Below are positions 1-8,491 of a stretch of DNA of 64,000 nucleotides, piece by piece. How positions within the stretch are numbered: the first letter of the stretch is position 1; each line of letters begins with the position of its first letter. The notes beneath the pieces were generated by a model. That model searched no databases. It saw nothing but the letters and a program-made list of their open reading frames with translations, and was not told the origin of the DNA. This stretch comes from Nonomuraea harbinensis (GTDB lineage Bacteria; Actinomycetota; Actinomycetes; Streptosporangiales; Streptosporangiaceae), in contig NZ_JAHKRN010000003.1 in NCBI RefSeq assembly GCF_019396385.1, positions 186,001 through 250,000 on the forward strand, given 5' to 3'. Both the position numbers and the translations under genes were made by a program.

Positions 1-1524
1 GCTGACCGGGCCGAAGATGATCGGCATGACCGTCGAGCCCGACGGCCAGTCGGAGCCCCAGCCGCCCCAGTACAGGTCGAACTCGTTCTTGGTCTGGCTG
101 ATCGAGTCGTAGTACGTCTTGCGGTCCAGCGGCTTGGTCACGACCTTGATGCCGGCCTTCTCCAGGGCGTTCTTGATCACGACGGTGATCTGCTCCTGGG
201 TGGGCGTCTGGTTGTACGCGTAGACGATGGTGGGGTTCGGGTCGCTCGACTCGGCCAGCAGCTGCTTGGCCTTCTCGATGTCGCCCTCGGGCTTGGCCGT
301 CTTGCCGTACAGGTCGTACGACTCGTACCCGACCGTGGTGTTCTCGTTCAGGATCGTCGTCGGCAGCGCCGCGGCGGCCGGGCCGCCCATCGTCTGCTGG
401 ATCTGCTTCGACGGCCACGCGTGGTTGATCGCCTGGCGGACCTTGATGTCCTTCACCCGGTCGAGGTTGAAGTAGTAGTAGTTGCCGTACGGCGAGGGGC
501 TGACCATGCGGCGGTCGGCCAGGCTCTGGTCCTGCAGCACCTGCTGCAGCCGCTCCGGCGGCGTCGTCGCGTAGAAGGTGAACGCCTGCTGGTCAGGGCC
601 GTTGTCCGCGATGAAGCGGTCGGTGATCTGCAGGGCCTCCTGGCCGAACTCCAGCTTCCAGGTGTCCGGGTAGGCGCCGCGGATCGGGTCGGTGGCGGCG
701 TCCCAGTGCGGGTTGCGCTCCAGCTCCATCGACTTGTCGACGGTGTGCGACTTGATGATGTACGGGCCGGAGGCGACGGGCTCCTTGTCGTACTTCTCCT
801 TGGTGTCCTTGGCCTTGGGCACGATGGCGTAGCCGCCCATGGCGAAGGCGTAGTTGGCGTCGGCGTGCGGCGTCTTGAACTTGAAGACGATCGTCTTGTC
901 GTCCGGGGTCTCGATGGTGTCGAGCCGCTTGCCGTCGTACGGGCCCTCGTAGGCCTTCCGGTAGTCCTCCTCGGTCAGCCACTGCTGGATGTAGGAGGGA
1001 CCGAAGGTGACGAACGGCGCGAACATCCGCTCGATCGTCCACTTGACGTCCTCGGACGTGATCGCCGAGCCGTCCTGCCACTTCACCCCGTCCTTGAGGG
1101 TGAAGGTCCAGGTCTTGCCGCCGTCGGACACCTGGCCCGCGTCCGTGGCGAGGTCGCCGACGAGCTTGTACTCGCCCTTGGCGACCCGCTTGTACCCGGT
1201 CAGGCCGCGGTGGATGAGCAGGCCGAAGTTGGACTCGGTGTTGACGTAGATCTGCGCCGGGTCCAGGTGGCTGAAGTCGTCGCGGTCGATCATGGTGACC
1301 GTGCCGCCCTTGACCACGCCCTCAGGCTCGATGGCCGGGCCCTTCGAGTCCTCGGCCGTGCCCAGGGTGATCACGGCCGGCTTGTACTCCGCCTGCGGCG
1401 GCGCCGACTCTCCGGAGCTGGGGGCGGCCGACGGCGCGCCCTGGTTTCCCGGCGCGCAGGCGCCGACCAGGGTCAGCGACGCCGCGGCGAGCACCGCGAG
1501 CACCGACCTCGTACGGTGGTTCAT
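1..1524 (-). CDS. ABC transporter substrate-binding lipoprotein, family 5 (partial)
   Basis: Extracytoplasmic solute-binding protein of a peptide/nickel-type (family 5) ABC importer. It is cut by the window edge, so only the first 508 codons are visible and the C-terminus is missing. The N-terminus has basic residues, a hydrophobic stretch and a lipobox (LVGAC, Cys at about residue 21), followed by a Gly/Ser/Pro-rich linker, so the mature protein should be a membrane-anchored lipoprotein. The last visible segment (FDLYWGGWGSDWP) is typical of the family. The ATG at 1524 has a GGAG-type ribosome site and lies 9 nt after the permease stop, so both are one operon. Substrate cannot be read from sequence; oligopeptides are the default guess. 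Confidence 0.88.
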   Translation of the reverse strand, partial: MNHRTRSVLAVLAAASLTLVGACAPGNQGAPSAAPSSGESAPPQAEYKPAVITLGTAEDSKGPAIEPEGVVKGGTVTMIDRDDFSHLDPAQIYVNTESNFGLLIHRGLTGYKRVAKGEYKLVGDLATDAGQVSDGGKTWTFTLKDGVKWQDGSAITSEDVKWTIERMFAPFVTFGPSYIQQWLTEEDYRKAYEGPYDGKRLDTIETPDDKTIVFKFKTPHADANYAFAMGGYAIVPKAKDTKEKYDKEPVASGPYIIKSHTVDKSMELERNPHWDAATDPIRGAYPDTWKLEFGQEALQITDRFIADNGPDQQAFTFYATTPPERLQQVLQDQSLADRRMVSPSPYGNYYYFNLDRVKDIKVRQAINHAWPSKQIQQTMGGPAAAALPTTILNENTTVGYESYDLYGKTAKPEGDIEKAKQLLAESSDPNPTIVYAYNQTPTQEQITVVIKNALEKAGIKVVTKPLDRKTYYDSISQTKNEFDLYWGGWGSDWPSGSTVMPIIFGPVS

Positions 1525-1533
1525 CTCTCTCCT

Positions 1534-2535
1534 CTAGCGCTTGATCTTGGGGTCGAAGGCGTCACGCACGGAATCGCCGAGCAGGTTGAAGGCGATCACG
1601 AAGATCAACAACGCGACGCCGGGGAAGATGAGGTACGTGATGTCGTTCTGGTAGACCTGGGTCGCCCGCAGGAACATGCGCCCCCAGTCGGGCACCAGCT
1701 CACCCATCCCGACGCCGAGGAACGACAGCCCCGCCTCGGCCGTCACCATGGCGGGCAGCAGCAGCGTCGACTGGATGAGGATCGGCGTCCACAGGTTGGG
1801 CAGCAGCTCCTTGAACACGATCCGGGCCGGCGAGGCGCCGGTGACCTTGGCGGCCTCGACGAACTCGCGCTCGCGCAGCGACAGCACGTAACCGCGCAGC
1901 AGCCGGGCCAGCCCCGCCCAGCCGAAGGCGCTGAGCATGATCGTGAGCGAGACGGCGCGCAGCCAGATCGGCGTCTCCTCGTCCGGCGGCACCAGCAGGC
2001 TCTCCACCACCGGGGTGAACGCGATGATGAAGATCGTCGACGGGAAGGACAGCGTCAGGTCGATGATCCGGCCGATGAAGTAGTCGGTCCTGCCGCCGAT
2101 GTAGCCGGCCACGATGCCGATCACGATGCCGAGCGCGGTGATGATCAGGGTCGCGGCCAGGGCGATGCCGAGCGACGTCCTGATGCCGTACACCAGTTGC
2201 ATGAACACGTCCCGGCCGAGGCTCGGCTCCAGCCCGAACCAGTACTCGGAGCTGATGCCGCCGTTGGGCAGGATCGGGTAGCCGTAGTCGTTCAGCAGTC
2301 CTGGGATGTCCTGCCCGTACAGGGTGTACGGGTCCTTGCCGTACAGCCACGAGATCACGGGCGCGAAGATCGCCACCAGGAAGAAGAAGATGACGATCAC
2401 CGCGGAGGTGACGCCGACGCGGTCGCGGCGGAAGCGCGTCCACATCAGCCGGCCGGGTGACCGGCCGGCGGTGTCCTGGGTTTCGGTCACGGACGTCGCG
2501 TCGGTGGTGATCGCGGTGGACGTCGGTGTCGTCAT
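1534..2535 (-). CDS. ABC transporter permease, DppC/OppC family
   Basis: Inner-membrane permease subunit of the same importer, 333 aa. It has an N-terminal OppC-type segment (RFRRDRVGVTSAVIVIFFF), about six membrane helices, and the EAA loop that contacts the ATPase (EAAKVTGASPARIVFKELLP). The ATG at 2535 is preferred over an upstream in-frame ATG at 2583 because GAGGG sits 10-12 nt upstream and the extra 16 residues look non-family. It is the first gene of the minus-strand operon; the partner DppB permease is not upstream, so it and the ATPases presumably follow beyond base 1. Confidence 0.9.
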   Translation of the reverse strand: MTTPTSTAITTDATSVTETQDTAGRSPGRLMWTRFRRDRVGVTSAVIVIFFFLVAIFAPVISWLYGKDPYTLYGQDIPGLLNDYGYPILPNGGISSEYWFGLEPSLGRDVFMQLVYGIRTSLGIALAATLIITALGIVIGIVAGYIGGRTDYFIGRIIDLTLSFPSTIFIIAFTPVVESLLVPPDEETPIWLRAVSLTIMLSAFGWAGLARLLRGYVLSLREREFVEAAKVTGASPARIVFKELLPNLWTPILIQSTLLLPAMVTAEAGLSFLGVGMGELVPDWGRMFLRATQVYQNDITYLIFPGVALLIFVIAFNLLGDSVRDAFDPKIKR

Positions 2536-2656
2536 GTGGTCGGGGTCCCTCAGCACGTACGAAATCCGGAAATTCCGGGCCACAGGCGACGTTCTCAGGT
2601 CATCTCACTCTGTGACAATGCCTCCACGGTTTTTCGTAAGTTTGTTGTAAAAAATA

Positions 2657-2679
2657 GACTTTGTCGTATTCGCAAAGTC
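2657..2679. promoter_or_regulatory. Operator-like inverted repeat in an AT-rich divergent intergenic region
   Basis: GACTTTG (2657-2663) and CAAAGTC (2673-2679) form a perfect 7-bp inverted repeat separated by 9 nt. It lies in an unusually AT-rich stretch (about 2620-2720) between the divergent importer operon and the DUF2236 gene (gap 2536-2805). Such geometry suits a dimeric transcription factor. No regulator gene is adjacent, so which side it controls is unknown. Nothing else clear is seen in the gap. Confidence 0.4.
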
Positions 2680-2805
2680 ATTGACCTGCCATATCGCCGG
2701 ATGCAAGAATCAGAACCGTTTATACGCTCAGTAATCACGGAATCGCGGCACAACCACGACAGTCCTGTGACATAGCCCCCGGCCCTGGCGGGTAGGCCCT
2801 TACTC

Positions 2806-3615
2806 ATGGAAGACCACGGGCTGTTCGGGCCGGAGTCCGTGACGTGGCGGGTGATGGGTGAGCCGATTCTGCTGGTCGGCGGGTTCCGCGCGCTTCTCAT
2901 GCAGAGCCTTCACCCGCGCGCGATGCGCGGCGTCATACAGAACTCCGCCTTCATGAATCCCGACGAGGCGTGGTCGCGTTTCGTCCGGACCACAGAATTC
3001 GTCCGCGTGCGCACGTACGGGACCCGAGCCGAAGTCGAGCAGGCCGGCCGCCGCGTACGCAAGATCCACGCCACGCTCACAGGCTGTGACCCCGACACCG
3101 GCGAGCGGTTCCGGCTCGACGAGCCCGCGTCGCTGCGCTGGGTGCACGTCGGCGAGGTCGACTCCTACCTGACGGTGGCCCGCCGGGCGGGCGTGCGGCT
3201 CAGCGACGCCGACGCCGACGCGTTCGTCGCCGAGTGGCGGCGCGCCGCCGAGGTCGTCGGCCTGGACCCGCTGAGCGTGCCCGGCTCGGTCGGCGGGCTG
3301 CGCGCCTACATCGAGGCCGCCCGCCCGGGGCTGCGGCTCGTCCCCGAGGCCGCGAACCCGCTCCTGGCGTCCCTGCACACGCCGCTGCCCGGCCTGCTCG
3401 CCACGCTGCGGCCGGTGGTGCCGGCCCTGACCGTCCTCGCCTTCGCCACGCTGCCGCGCTGGGCCAGGCGGATGTACGGGCTGCCCGCCACGCCGGTCGG
3501 CGACCTGTGGGCGACCGCCACGCTGCGGGCCCTGCACGCGGGCATCGGCCTGGTGCCCGCGAACGTCCGCTACAGCCCCGACGCCCGCCGCGCCCGCAAG
3601 CTCATGGCCGCCTGA
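2806..3615 (+). CDS. DUF2236 / MpaB-type oxygenase family protein
   Basis: A 269-aa protein of the DUF2236 family, which includes fungal MpaB and the bacterial latex-clearing (rubber) oxygenase catalytic fold with a b-type haem. Visible family features are the start GPESVTWRV, the segment RALLMQSLHPRAMRGV (about residues 28-43) with the His-Pro pair, and a WVH motif near residue 102. Most bacterial members have no known substrate, so no reaction is assigned. It is monocistronic and is followed by a riboswitch-controlled operon. There is no signal peptide. Confidence 0.8.
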   Translation: MEDHGLFGPESVTWRVMGEPILLVGGFRALLMQSLHPRAMRGVIQNSAFMNPDEAWSRFVRTTEFVRVRTYGTRAEVEQAGRRVRKIHATLTGCDPDTGERFRLDEPASLRWVHVGEVDSYLTVARRAGVRLSDADADAFVAEWRRAAEVVGLDPLSVPGSVGGLRAYIEAARPGLRLVPEAANPLLASLHTPLPGLLATLRPVVPALTVLAFATLPRWARRMYGLPATPVGDLWATATLRALHAGIGLVPANVRYSPDARRARKLMAA

Positions 3616-3683
3616 GCCGATCACGGGGAGGCCCCGGTCGCGCGCATGAATTCGGACATGGCACACTGGGATGGACAGAGCTA

Positions 3684-3810
3684 GCGTGCTCCGGGGTCGG
3701 TGAAAGTCCGAACCGGCGGTGACAGTCCGCGACCCGGCCGATGCCATCGGCCGGTTGACCCGGTGAAATTCCGGGACCGACGGTGAAAGTCCGGATGGGA
3801 GGCAGCACGC
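3684..3810 (+). promoter_or_regulatory. FMN riboswitch (RFN element)
   Basis: The leader shows the RFN consensus: an outer stem near GTGCTC/GCAGCAC, the repeated blocks GGTGAAAGTCCG (twice), AACCGGCGGT, GACAGTCCGCGACCC, a variable hairpin (CGGCCGATG..CATCGGCCG) and GGATGGGAGGCAGCAC. It precedes ribD by about 100 nt. FMN binding in this class represses riboflavin synthesis and uptake genes downstream. Confidence 0.95.
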
Positions 3811-3837
3811 GGGTGCCCGGCATTGCGCCGGGTGCCC
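3811..3837 (+). promoter_or_regulatory. Expression-platform hairpin of the FMN riboswitch
   Basis: Directly after the aptamer, GGGTGCCCGGC (3811-3821) pairs with GCCGGGTGCCC (3827-3837): eleven base pairs including two G-U wobbles, loop ATTGC. No U-tract follows, as is common in GC-rich actinomycetes. It probably is the switching stem (terminator or a partner of an alternative fold), and ends about 65 nt before the ribD ribosome site, so it does not itself cover that site. Confidence 0.55.
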
Positions 3838-3915
3838 CACGGTGCGTTCGCGTACCGTGTTCGACCCCCCGGGGCCCGCCACGGCTTGGAGCTACTGGCG
3901 AGTAGGAGGCCCCCG

Positions 3916-5010
3916 GTGGCGGGATCCCCGCAGGACGCGGTCCACATGGCGCGCGCCGTCGAGCTGGCCGCCCGCGGTCACGGTCACACCAGCCCCAACC
4001 CCGTCGTGGGCTGCGTCGTGCTCGACGCCGCCGGCCGGGTCGCGGGGGAGGGGTTCCACGCGTACGCGGGAGGGCCGCACGCCGAGGTCGCAGCCCTGCG
4101 CGAGGCGGGGGAGCGGGCCAGGGGCGGCACCGCTTACGTCACCCTCGAACCCTGCGACCACACCGGCCGGACGGGCCCGTGCAGCGGCGCGCTGCTGGAG
4201 GCGGGCGTGGCCCGCGTCGTCCACGCGGTCGCCGACCCCAACCCGAAGGCCGCCGGCGGCGCCGGGCGGCTGCGCGCGGCCGGGGTCGCCGTGACGGCCG
4301 GGGTGCTGGCCGAGGAGGCGGAGCGGGTCAACGCCGAGTGGCTGACCTGGGCCAGGCTCGGCCGCCCGCACGTGACGTGGAAGTTCGCCGCCACCCTCGA
4401 CGGCCGCTCGGCCGCCGCCGACGGCACCAGCCAGTGGATCACCTCTCCCGAGGCCAGGGCCGACGTGCACCGGCTGCGCGCCCGCAGCGACGCGATCGTG
4501 GCCGGCATCGGCACCGTGCTGGCCGACGACTCCCGGCTCACCGCCAGGCCGGCCCTGGCCGAGGGCCGCCCGCTGCGCGTGGTCGTCGACCCGGACGCCA
4601 GGACGCCGGCCACCGCGCGGGTGCTCGACGGCGCGGCCCCCACGCTCGTCGCCGTGGCCGCCGACACCGTCACGACCCTCGGCGCCGACCTGCTGCGCGT
4701 GCCCCGCGACGGCCGCGGCCTCGACCTGCACGCCCTGCTCAAGGAGCTCGCCGCCCGCGAGGTGGTCAGCGTGTTCCTGGAGGGCGGCCCCACGCTGGCC
4801 GGGGCGTTCCTGGCCCGCGGGCTGGTCGACCGGGTCGTCGCCTACGTCGCGCCCGCCCTCCTCGGCGCCGGCGCCGCCGCGCTGGGCGAGGCCGGAGTGC
4901 GCACCATCGGCGAGGCGCACCGCCTGATCTTCGACGAGGTTTCCCCCATCGGGCCGGACGTGCGCCTCGTCGCACGCCCCGCGCCCCCGCACCCCCGCAG
5001 GGAGAAGTGA
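3916..5010 (+). CDS. ribD: Bifunctional diaminohydroxyphosphoribosylaminopyrimidine deaminase / reductase
   Basis: Second and third steps of riboflavin synthesis: deamination and then ribosyl reduction of the pyrimidine intermediate, in the cytosol. The 364-aa protein has an N-terminal cytidine-deaminase-like zinc domain (HAE with PCxHxGxTGPC: GPHAEVAAL, LEPCDHTGRTGPC) and a C-terminal DHFR-like reductase domain starting near VTWKFAATLDGR, ending with EGGPTLAGAFL. The GTG at 3916 is chosen because TAGGAGG lies 6 nt upstream; an upstream in-frame extension reaches into the riboswitch region and is unlikely. It is the first gene of the FMN-controlled operon; its stop abuts the ribE ATG. Confidence 0.95.
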   Translation: MAGSPQDAVHMARAVELAARGHGHTSPNPVVGCVVLDAAGRVAGEGFHAYAGGPHAEVAALREAGERARGGTAYVTLEPCDHTGRTGPCSGALLEAGVARVVHAVADPNPKAAGGAGRLRAAGVAVTAGVLAEEAERVNAEWLTWARLGRPHVTWKFAATLDGRSAAADGTSQWITSPEARADVHRLRARSDAIVAGIGTVLADDSRLTARPALAEGRPLRVVVDPDARTPATARVLDGAAPTLVAVAADTVTTLGADLLRVPRDGRGLDLHALLKELAAREVVSVFLEGGPTLAGAFLARGLVDRVVAYVAPALLGAGAAALGEAGVRTIGEAHRLIFDEVSPIGPDVRLVARPAPPHPRREK

Positions 5011-5601
5011 ATGTTCACCGGAATCATCGAGGAGAAGGGCGAGGTCGTCGCCGTCGAGGCGGCCGGCGGCGGCGCCAGGATGTCCGTACGCGGCCCCGTG
5101 GTCACCTCCGACGCCCGTCACGGCGACTCGATCGCCGTCAACGGCGTCTGCCTCACGGTCGTGGACGTGCGCGGCGACGTCTTCACCGTGGACGTGATGA
5201 AGGAGTCGCTCGACCGCAGCTCGCTCGGCGCCCTGTCGGAGGGCGGGGCGGTCAACCTGGAGCGCGCGGTCCGGGCCGACCAGCGGCTCGGCGGCCACAT
5301 CGTGCAGGGCCACGTCGACGGCACCGCCGAACTGCTGTCCAGGGAGCCCGGCGACAACTGGGACGACCTGCGCTTCGGCCTGCCCGCGTCCCTGAGCAGG
5401 TACGTCGCGGAGAAGGGCTCGATCGCCGTCGACGGAATCAGCCTGACGGTGACGACTGTTGACGACGGAAGCTTCGGCGTGAGCCTCATCCCGACCACGC
5501 TCAAGCTGACCACCCTGGGCGAGCGCCGGGTGGGCGACCTGGTGAACCTCGAGGTCGACGTGATCGCGAAGTACGTGGAGAGGCTGGTGGGCGCCCGATG
5601 A
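5011..5601 (+). CDS. ribE: Riboflavin synthase alpha chain
   Basis: Dismutates two 6,7-dimethyl-8-ribityllumazines into riboflavin and the pyrimidine. At 196 aa it has the normal length with two tandem lumazine-binding barrels: the first begins [10 protein letters not shown] with VNGVCLTV; the second starts near [12 protein letters not shown] and repeats the signature as VDGISLTV. It starts immediately after the ribD stop and overlaps the next gene by 4 nt, so translation is coupled. Some databases call this gene ribC. Confidence 0.96.
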   Translation: MFTGIIEEKGEVVAVEAAGGGARMSVRGPVVTSDARHGDSIAVNGVCLTVVDVRGDVFTVDVMKESLDRSSLGALSEGGAVNLERAVRADQRLGGHIVQGHVDGTAELLSREPGDNWDDLRFGLPASLSRYVAEKGSIAVDGISLTVTTVDDGSFGVSLIPTTLKLTTLGERRVGDLVNLEVDVIAKYVERLVGAR

Positions 5602-6242
5602 GCTGGGCGGACGCATCGATCGACATCTTCGGCCTGCCCGTGAGGTGGACCGACCTGATCGGCAACATCTGCGCGCTGGCGACCGTGGTGTTCGCCATGC
5701 GCAAGTCCATCTGGACCTGGCCGGTGCAGTTCACCGGCGCCGTCCTGCTCTTCGCCGCCTCCATCAGCGCGCACGTCACCGGCAACGCGCTCAAGCAGGC
5801 CCTGTTCGGCCTGCTGGCGATCTACGGCTGGTGGAAGTGGCGCCAGGGCACCCAGCAGCACGAGCTGGCCGTGCGGCCCGCGACCGGGCGCGAGCGGCTC
5901 GTGCTGATCACCGCGGCCGTGCTCGGCACGATCGTGGTGGCGGCGCTGTTCAAGACGTTCAACCTGTCGTGGTACCCGGACGCCCCGCTGGCCGTGGTGG
6001 CCGCGGACGCCTACATCTTCGTCGGCGGCGCGGTCGCCACCTGGGCGCAGGGCCGGGCGCTGGTCGACTTCTGGATCGTCTGGGTGGCCGTCGACCTCGT
6101 GGGCGTGCCGGTCGCGTTCAACTCCGGGCTGTACGTCTCGGGCGCGGTGTACGCGATCTTCTTCGTGATGGTGCTGGTCGGGTTCGTCAAGTGGCTGCGC
6201 GAGTACCGCGCCTCCGCTCCGGCCGTGGCGGTGGCGTCATGA
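5598..6242 (+). CDS. ribM: PnuC-family permease, likely riboflavin facilitator RibM/PnuX
   Basis: A 214-aa integral membrane protein with about seven hydrophobic helices and PnuC-family features ([36 protein letters not shown]). PnuC proteins carry nicotinamide riboside, but members embedded in FMN-riboswitch operons of Corynebacterium and Streptomyces davawensis (RibM/PnuX) import riboflavin. Its place inside the rib operon, overlapping ribE and ribBA by 4 nt each, makes flavin the more likely substrate here. The family call is seen in the sequence; the substrate is inference from context. Confidence 0.8.
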   Translation: MSWADASIDIFGLPVRWTDLIGNICALATVVFAMRKSIWTWPVQFTGAVLLFAASISAHVTGNALKQALFGLLAIYGWWKWRQGTQQHELAVRPATGRERLVLITAAVLGTIVVAALFKTFNLSWYPDAPLAVVAADAYIFVGGAVATWAQGRALVDFWIVWVAVDLVGVPVAFNSGLYVSGAVYAIFFVMVLVGFVKWLREYRASAPAVAVAS

Positions 6243-7480
6243 CCGGGGGCATCCTCGACCAGGTCGAGCGGGCGATCGAGGACATCAGGGCGGGCCGGCC
6301 CGTCGTGGTCGTCGACGACGAGAACCGCGAGAACGAGGGCGACATCATCTTCGCCGCGGCCAGGGCCACGCCCGAACTGCTCACCTTCACCATCAGGCAC
6401 ACCAGCGGCGTCATCTGCGTGCCGATGGAGGGCCGCGAGCTCGACCGGCTCGGCCTGCCGCTCATGGTCCACCAGAACCGCGAGCGGCTGCGCACCGCGT
6501 ACACGATCAGCGTCGACGCCCGCGACGGCGTCACGACCGGCATCTCGGCCGCCGACCGGGCCAGGACGATCCGGGCGCTCGCCGACTCCGCGACCGAGCC
6601 GTACGAGCTGGTACGTCCCGGCCACGTCTTCCCGCTGCGCTACCACGAGGGCGGCGTGCTGGTCAGGCGCGGCCACACCGAGGCGGCCGTCGACCTGGCC
6701 AGGCTCGCCGGGCTCAGCCCCGCGGGCGTGCTGGCCGAGGTGGTCAACGACGACGGCACCATGGCCAGGCTGCCCGAGCTGCGCGTCTTCGCCGACGAGC
6801 ACGACCTCGCGCTCATCTCCATCGAGCAGCTCGCCGACTACCGGCGGCGCACCGAGAGCATGGTCACCCGGGTCGCCGAGACCAACCTGCCCAACGCGTA
6901 CGGGATGTGGCGGGCGTACGGCTACTCCAGCTCCATCGACGGCGGCGAGCACGTGGCGCTGGTCTTCGGCGACCTCGGCGACGGCGAGAACGTCCTGGTC
7001 CGCGCCCACTCCGAGTGCCTGACCGGCGACGTGTTCGGCTCGCTGCGCTGCGACTGCGGGGTGCAGCTCGACCACGCCATGGCCGGCATCGCGGCCGAGG
7101 GCCGCGGCGTGGTCGTCTACCTGCGCGGACACGAGGGCCGCGGCATCGGGCTGCTGGCCAAGCTGCGCGCCTACAGCCTCCAGGACGCCGGGGTCGACAC
7201 CGTCGACGCCAACGTCGAGCTGGGGCTGCCGATCGACGCCCGCGAGTTCTCCAACGCCGCCCAGATCCTCGCCGACCTGGGGGTCAAGGGGGTGCGGCTG
7301 CTCACCAACAACCCGGTCAAGGTCACGGGCATGGACGGCTACGGCATCAAGGTGCTCGGCCGCGAGCCGATGCCCGTCGCGGTGAACCCGTACAACGCCC
7401 GCTACCTGCAGGCCAAGCGCGACCGGCTGGGCCATTCCATCGAACACTCGGACATCGACGGCACCCAGGAGGCCTCATGA
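6239..7480 (+). CDS. ribBA: Bifunctional 3,4-dihydroxy-2-butanone-4-phosphate synthase / GTP cyclohydrolase II
   Basis: Supplies both precursors of riboflavin. The 413-aa protein has an N-terminal RibB domain ([10 protein letters not shown] near residue 24, [10 protein letters not shown], and GHVFPLR) and a C-terminal RibA domain from about residue 210. The RibA zinc ligands Cys260, Cys271 and Cys273 are present ([17 protein letters not shown]), as are [10 protein letters not shown] and the NNPVKV segment. Length is typical. The ATG at 6239 overlaps the previous stop; upstream in-frame sequence is an antisense-like artefact of another frame. Confidence 0.96.
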   Translation: MTGGILDQVERAIEDIRAGRPVVVVDDENRENEGDIIFAAARATPELLTFTIRHTSGVICVPMEGRELDRLGLPLMVHQNRERLRTAYTISVDARDGVTTGISAADRARTIRALADSATEPYELVRPGHVFPLRYHEGGVLVRRGHTEAAVDLARLAGLSPAGVLAEVVNDDGTMARLPELRVFADEHDLALISIEQLADYRRRTESMVTRVAETNLPNAYGMWRAYGYSSSIDGGEHVALVFGDLGDGENVLVRAHSECLTGDVFGSLRCDCGVQLDHAMAGIAAEGRGVVVYLRGHEGRGIGLLAKLRAYSLQDAGVDTVDANVELGLPIDAREFSNAAQILADLGVKGVRLLTNNPVKVTGMDGYGIKVLGREPMPVAVNPYNARYLQAKRDRLGHSIEHSDIDGTQEAS

Positions 7481-7947
7481 GCGGCGAAGGACGTCCCGCG
7501 ATCACCACGGCGCCCGACGCCTCCGGGCTGACCGTCGGGGTGGTGGCCGCGAGCTGGCACGCCGACATCACCGACCGGCTGGTGGACCGGGCGGTGCGGG
7601 CCTGTGAGGACGCCGGCGCCACCGCCACCGTGGTGCGGGTGCCCGGCTCGCTCGAACTCCCGGTGGTCGCCCAGGCGCTGGCCCGCCGCTGCGACGCGGT
7701 GGTGGCGCTGGGCGCGGTCATCCGCGGCGAGACGGCCCACTTCGACTACGTGTGCGACTCGGTCACGGCCGGGCTGACCAGGGTCTCGCTCGACGAACGC
7801 ACCCCGGTCGGCAACGGCGTGCTCACCTGCGAGAACCTTGGCCAGGCGCTGGACCGATCGGGGCTGCCGGACAGCAAGGAGGACAAAGGCTACGAGTCCG
7901 CGATCGCCGCGCTGGAGACCGCACTCCTCCTGCGGACCCTCGGCTGA
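7477..7947 (+). CDS. ribH: 6,7-dimethyl-8-ribityllumazine synthase
   Basis: Condenses the RibD product (after dephosphorylation) with dihydroxybutanone phosphate to give lumazine, and assembles as an icosahedral or pentameric shell. It is 156 aa. The start ATG at 7477 follows AGGAGG (7467-7472) and overlaps the ribBA stop. Family motifs are [42 protein letters not shown] (with the catalytic His in this segment) and [11 protein letters not shown]. It completes the operon; no separate ribA/ribB genes are needed. Confidence 0.96.
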   Translation: MSGEGRPAITTAPDASGLTVGVVAASWHADITDRLVDRAVRACEDAGATATVVRVPGSLELPVVAQALARRCDAVVALGAVIRGETAHFDYVCDSVTAGLTRVSLDERTPVGNGVLTCENLGQALDRSGLPDSKEDKGYESAIAALETALLLRTLG

Positions 7948-7967
7948 CCTGCGGTACATTCTCGACC

Positions 7968-8420
7968 GTGCCTGAGCTCGTGCCACCTCCCCCGCTGCCC
8001 GTCGTCTGGCGCCCGCGCCGGGGGAGGATCGTCGCCTACACCTTCGCCACCCTGATCGTGCTCGGCGCGGTGGTGATGGCGATCCTCATCGCCCCGCCGT
8101 TCCAGCTGGCCGACCGCATCGCGATCGTCGCGTTCGGCTGCGCGGTGGCGTTCGTGCTCCACCTGCTCGGCCGGGTGCGGGTGGAGGCCGACGACGAGGG
8201 CGTCACCCTGGTCAACGCGGCCCGCACCCACCGCTACACCTGGCCCGAGGTCCTCGACGTGACCTTCGTGCAGGGCGACCCGTGGCCCCGTGTCGACTTC
8301 TCCGACGGCCGGACGATCGGCGCGATGGGCATCCAGGGTTCAGAGAAGCCCGCGGCCCGCCGCGCCATCGCCGAGCTCACCGCCCTCATCCACGACCGCG
8401 GCGAGGCCCGCGAAGACTGA
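7968..8420 (+). CDS. PH-domain membrane protein (bPH_6-like)
   Basis: A 150-aa protein with two N-terminal membrane helices (IVAYTFATLIVLGAVVMAIL and IAIVAFGCAVAFVLHLL) followed by a small bacterial PH-like domain with the pattern EGVTLVNAARTHRYTWPEVLDV and VDFSDGRTIGAM. Proteins of this type often follow ribH in actinobacteria and resemble the low-molecular-weight antigen CFP-6 family. The GTG at 7968 is 20 nt after ribH, so it is probably the last gene of the rib operon. Function is unknown. Confidence 0.75.
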   Translation: MPELVPPPPLPVVWRPRRGRIVAYTFATLIVLGAVVMAILIAPPFQLADRIAIVAFGCAVAFVLHLLGRVRVEADDEGVTLVNAARTHRYTWPEVLDVTFVQGDPWPRVDFSDGRTIGAMGIQGSEKPAARRAIAELTALIHDRGEARED

Positions 8421-8441
8421 CGTGAGACCTCACTTCACGTC
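8419..8441 (+). terminator. Hairpin at the end of the rib operon
   Basis: GACGTGA (8419-8425) and TCACGTC (8435-8441) are a perfect 7-bp inverted repeat around a 9-nt loop that contains a nested GTGAG/CTCAC possibility. It starts at the stop codon of the PH-domain gene and precedes the next transcription unit. No U-tract is present, so it is only a probable terminator. Confidence 0.45.
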
Positions 8442-8491
8442 ATAGAGGGCGTCGATTATCAGGAAAACGGTGTGACCCGTAGCCTGAAAGC

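Noticed and set aside
421..2460. 679-residue open frame on the plus strand opposite the importer genes
   Set aside because: It is rich in Arg/Val/Gly/His with no domain, runs antisense to two well-supported genes, and such frames are common in high-GC DNA.
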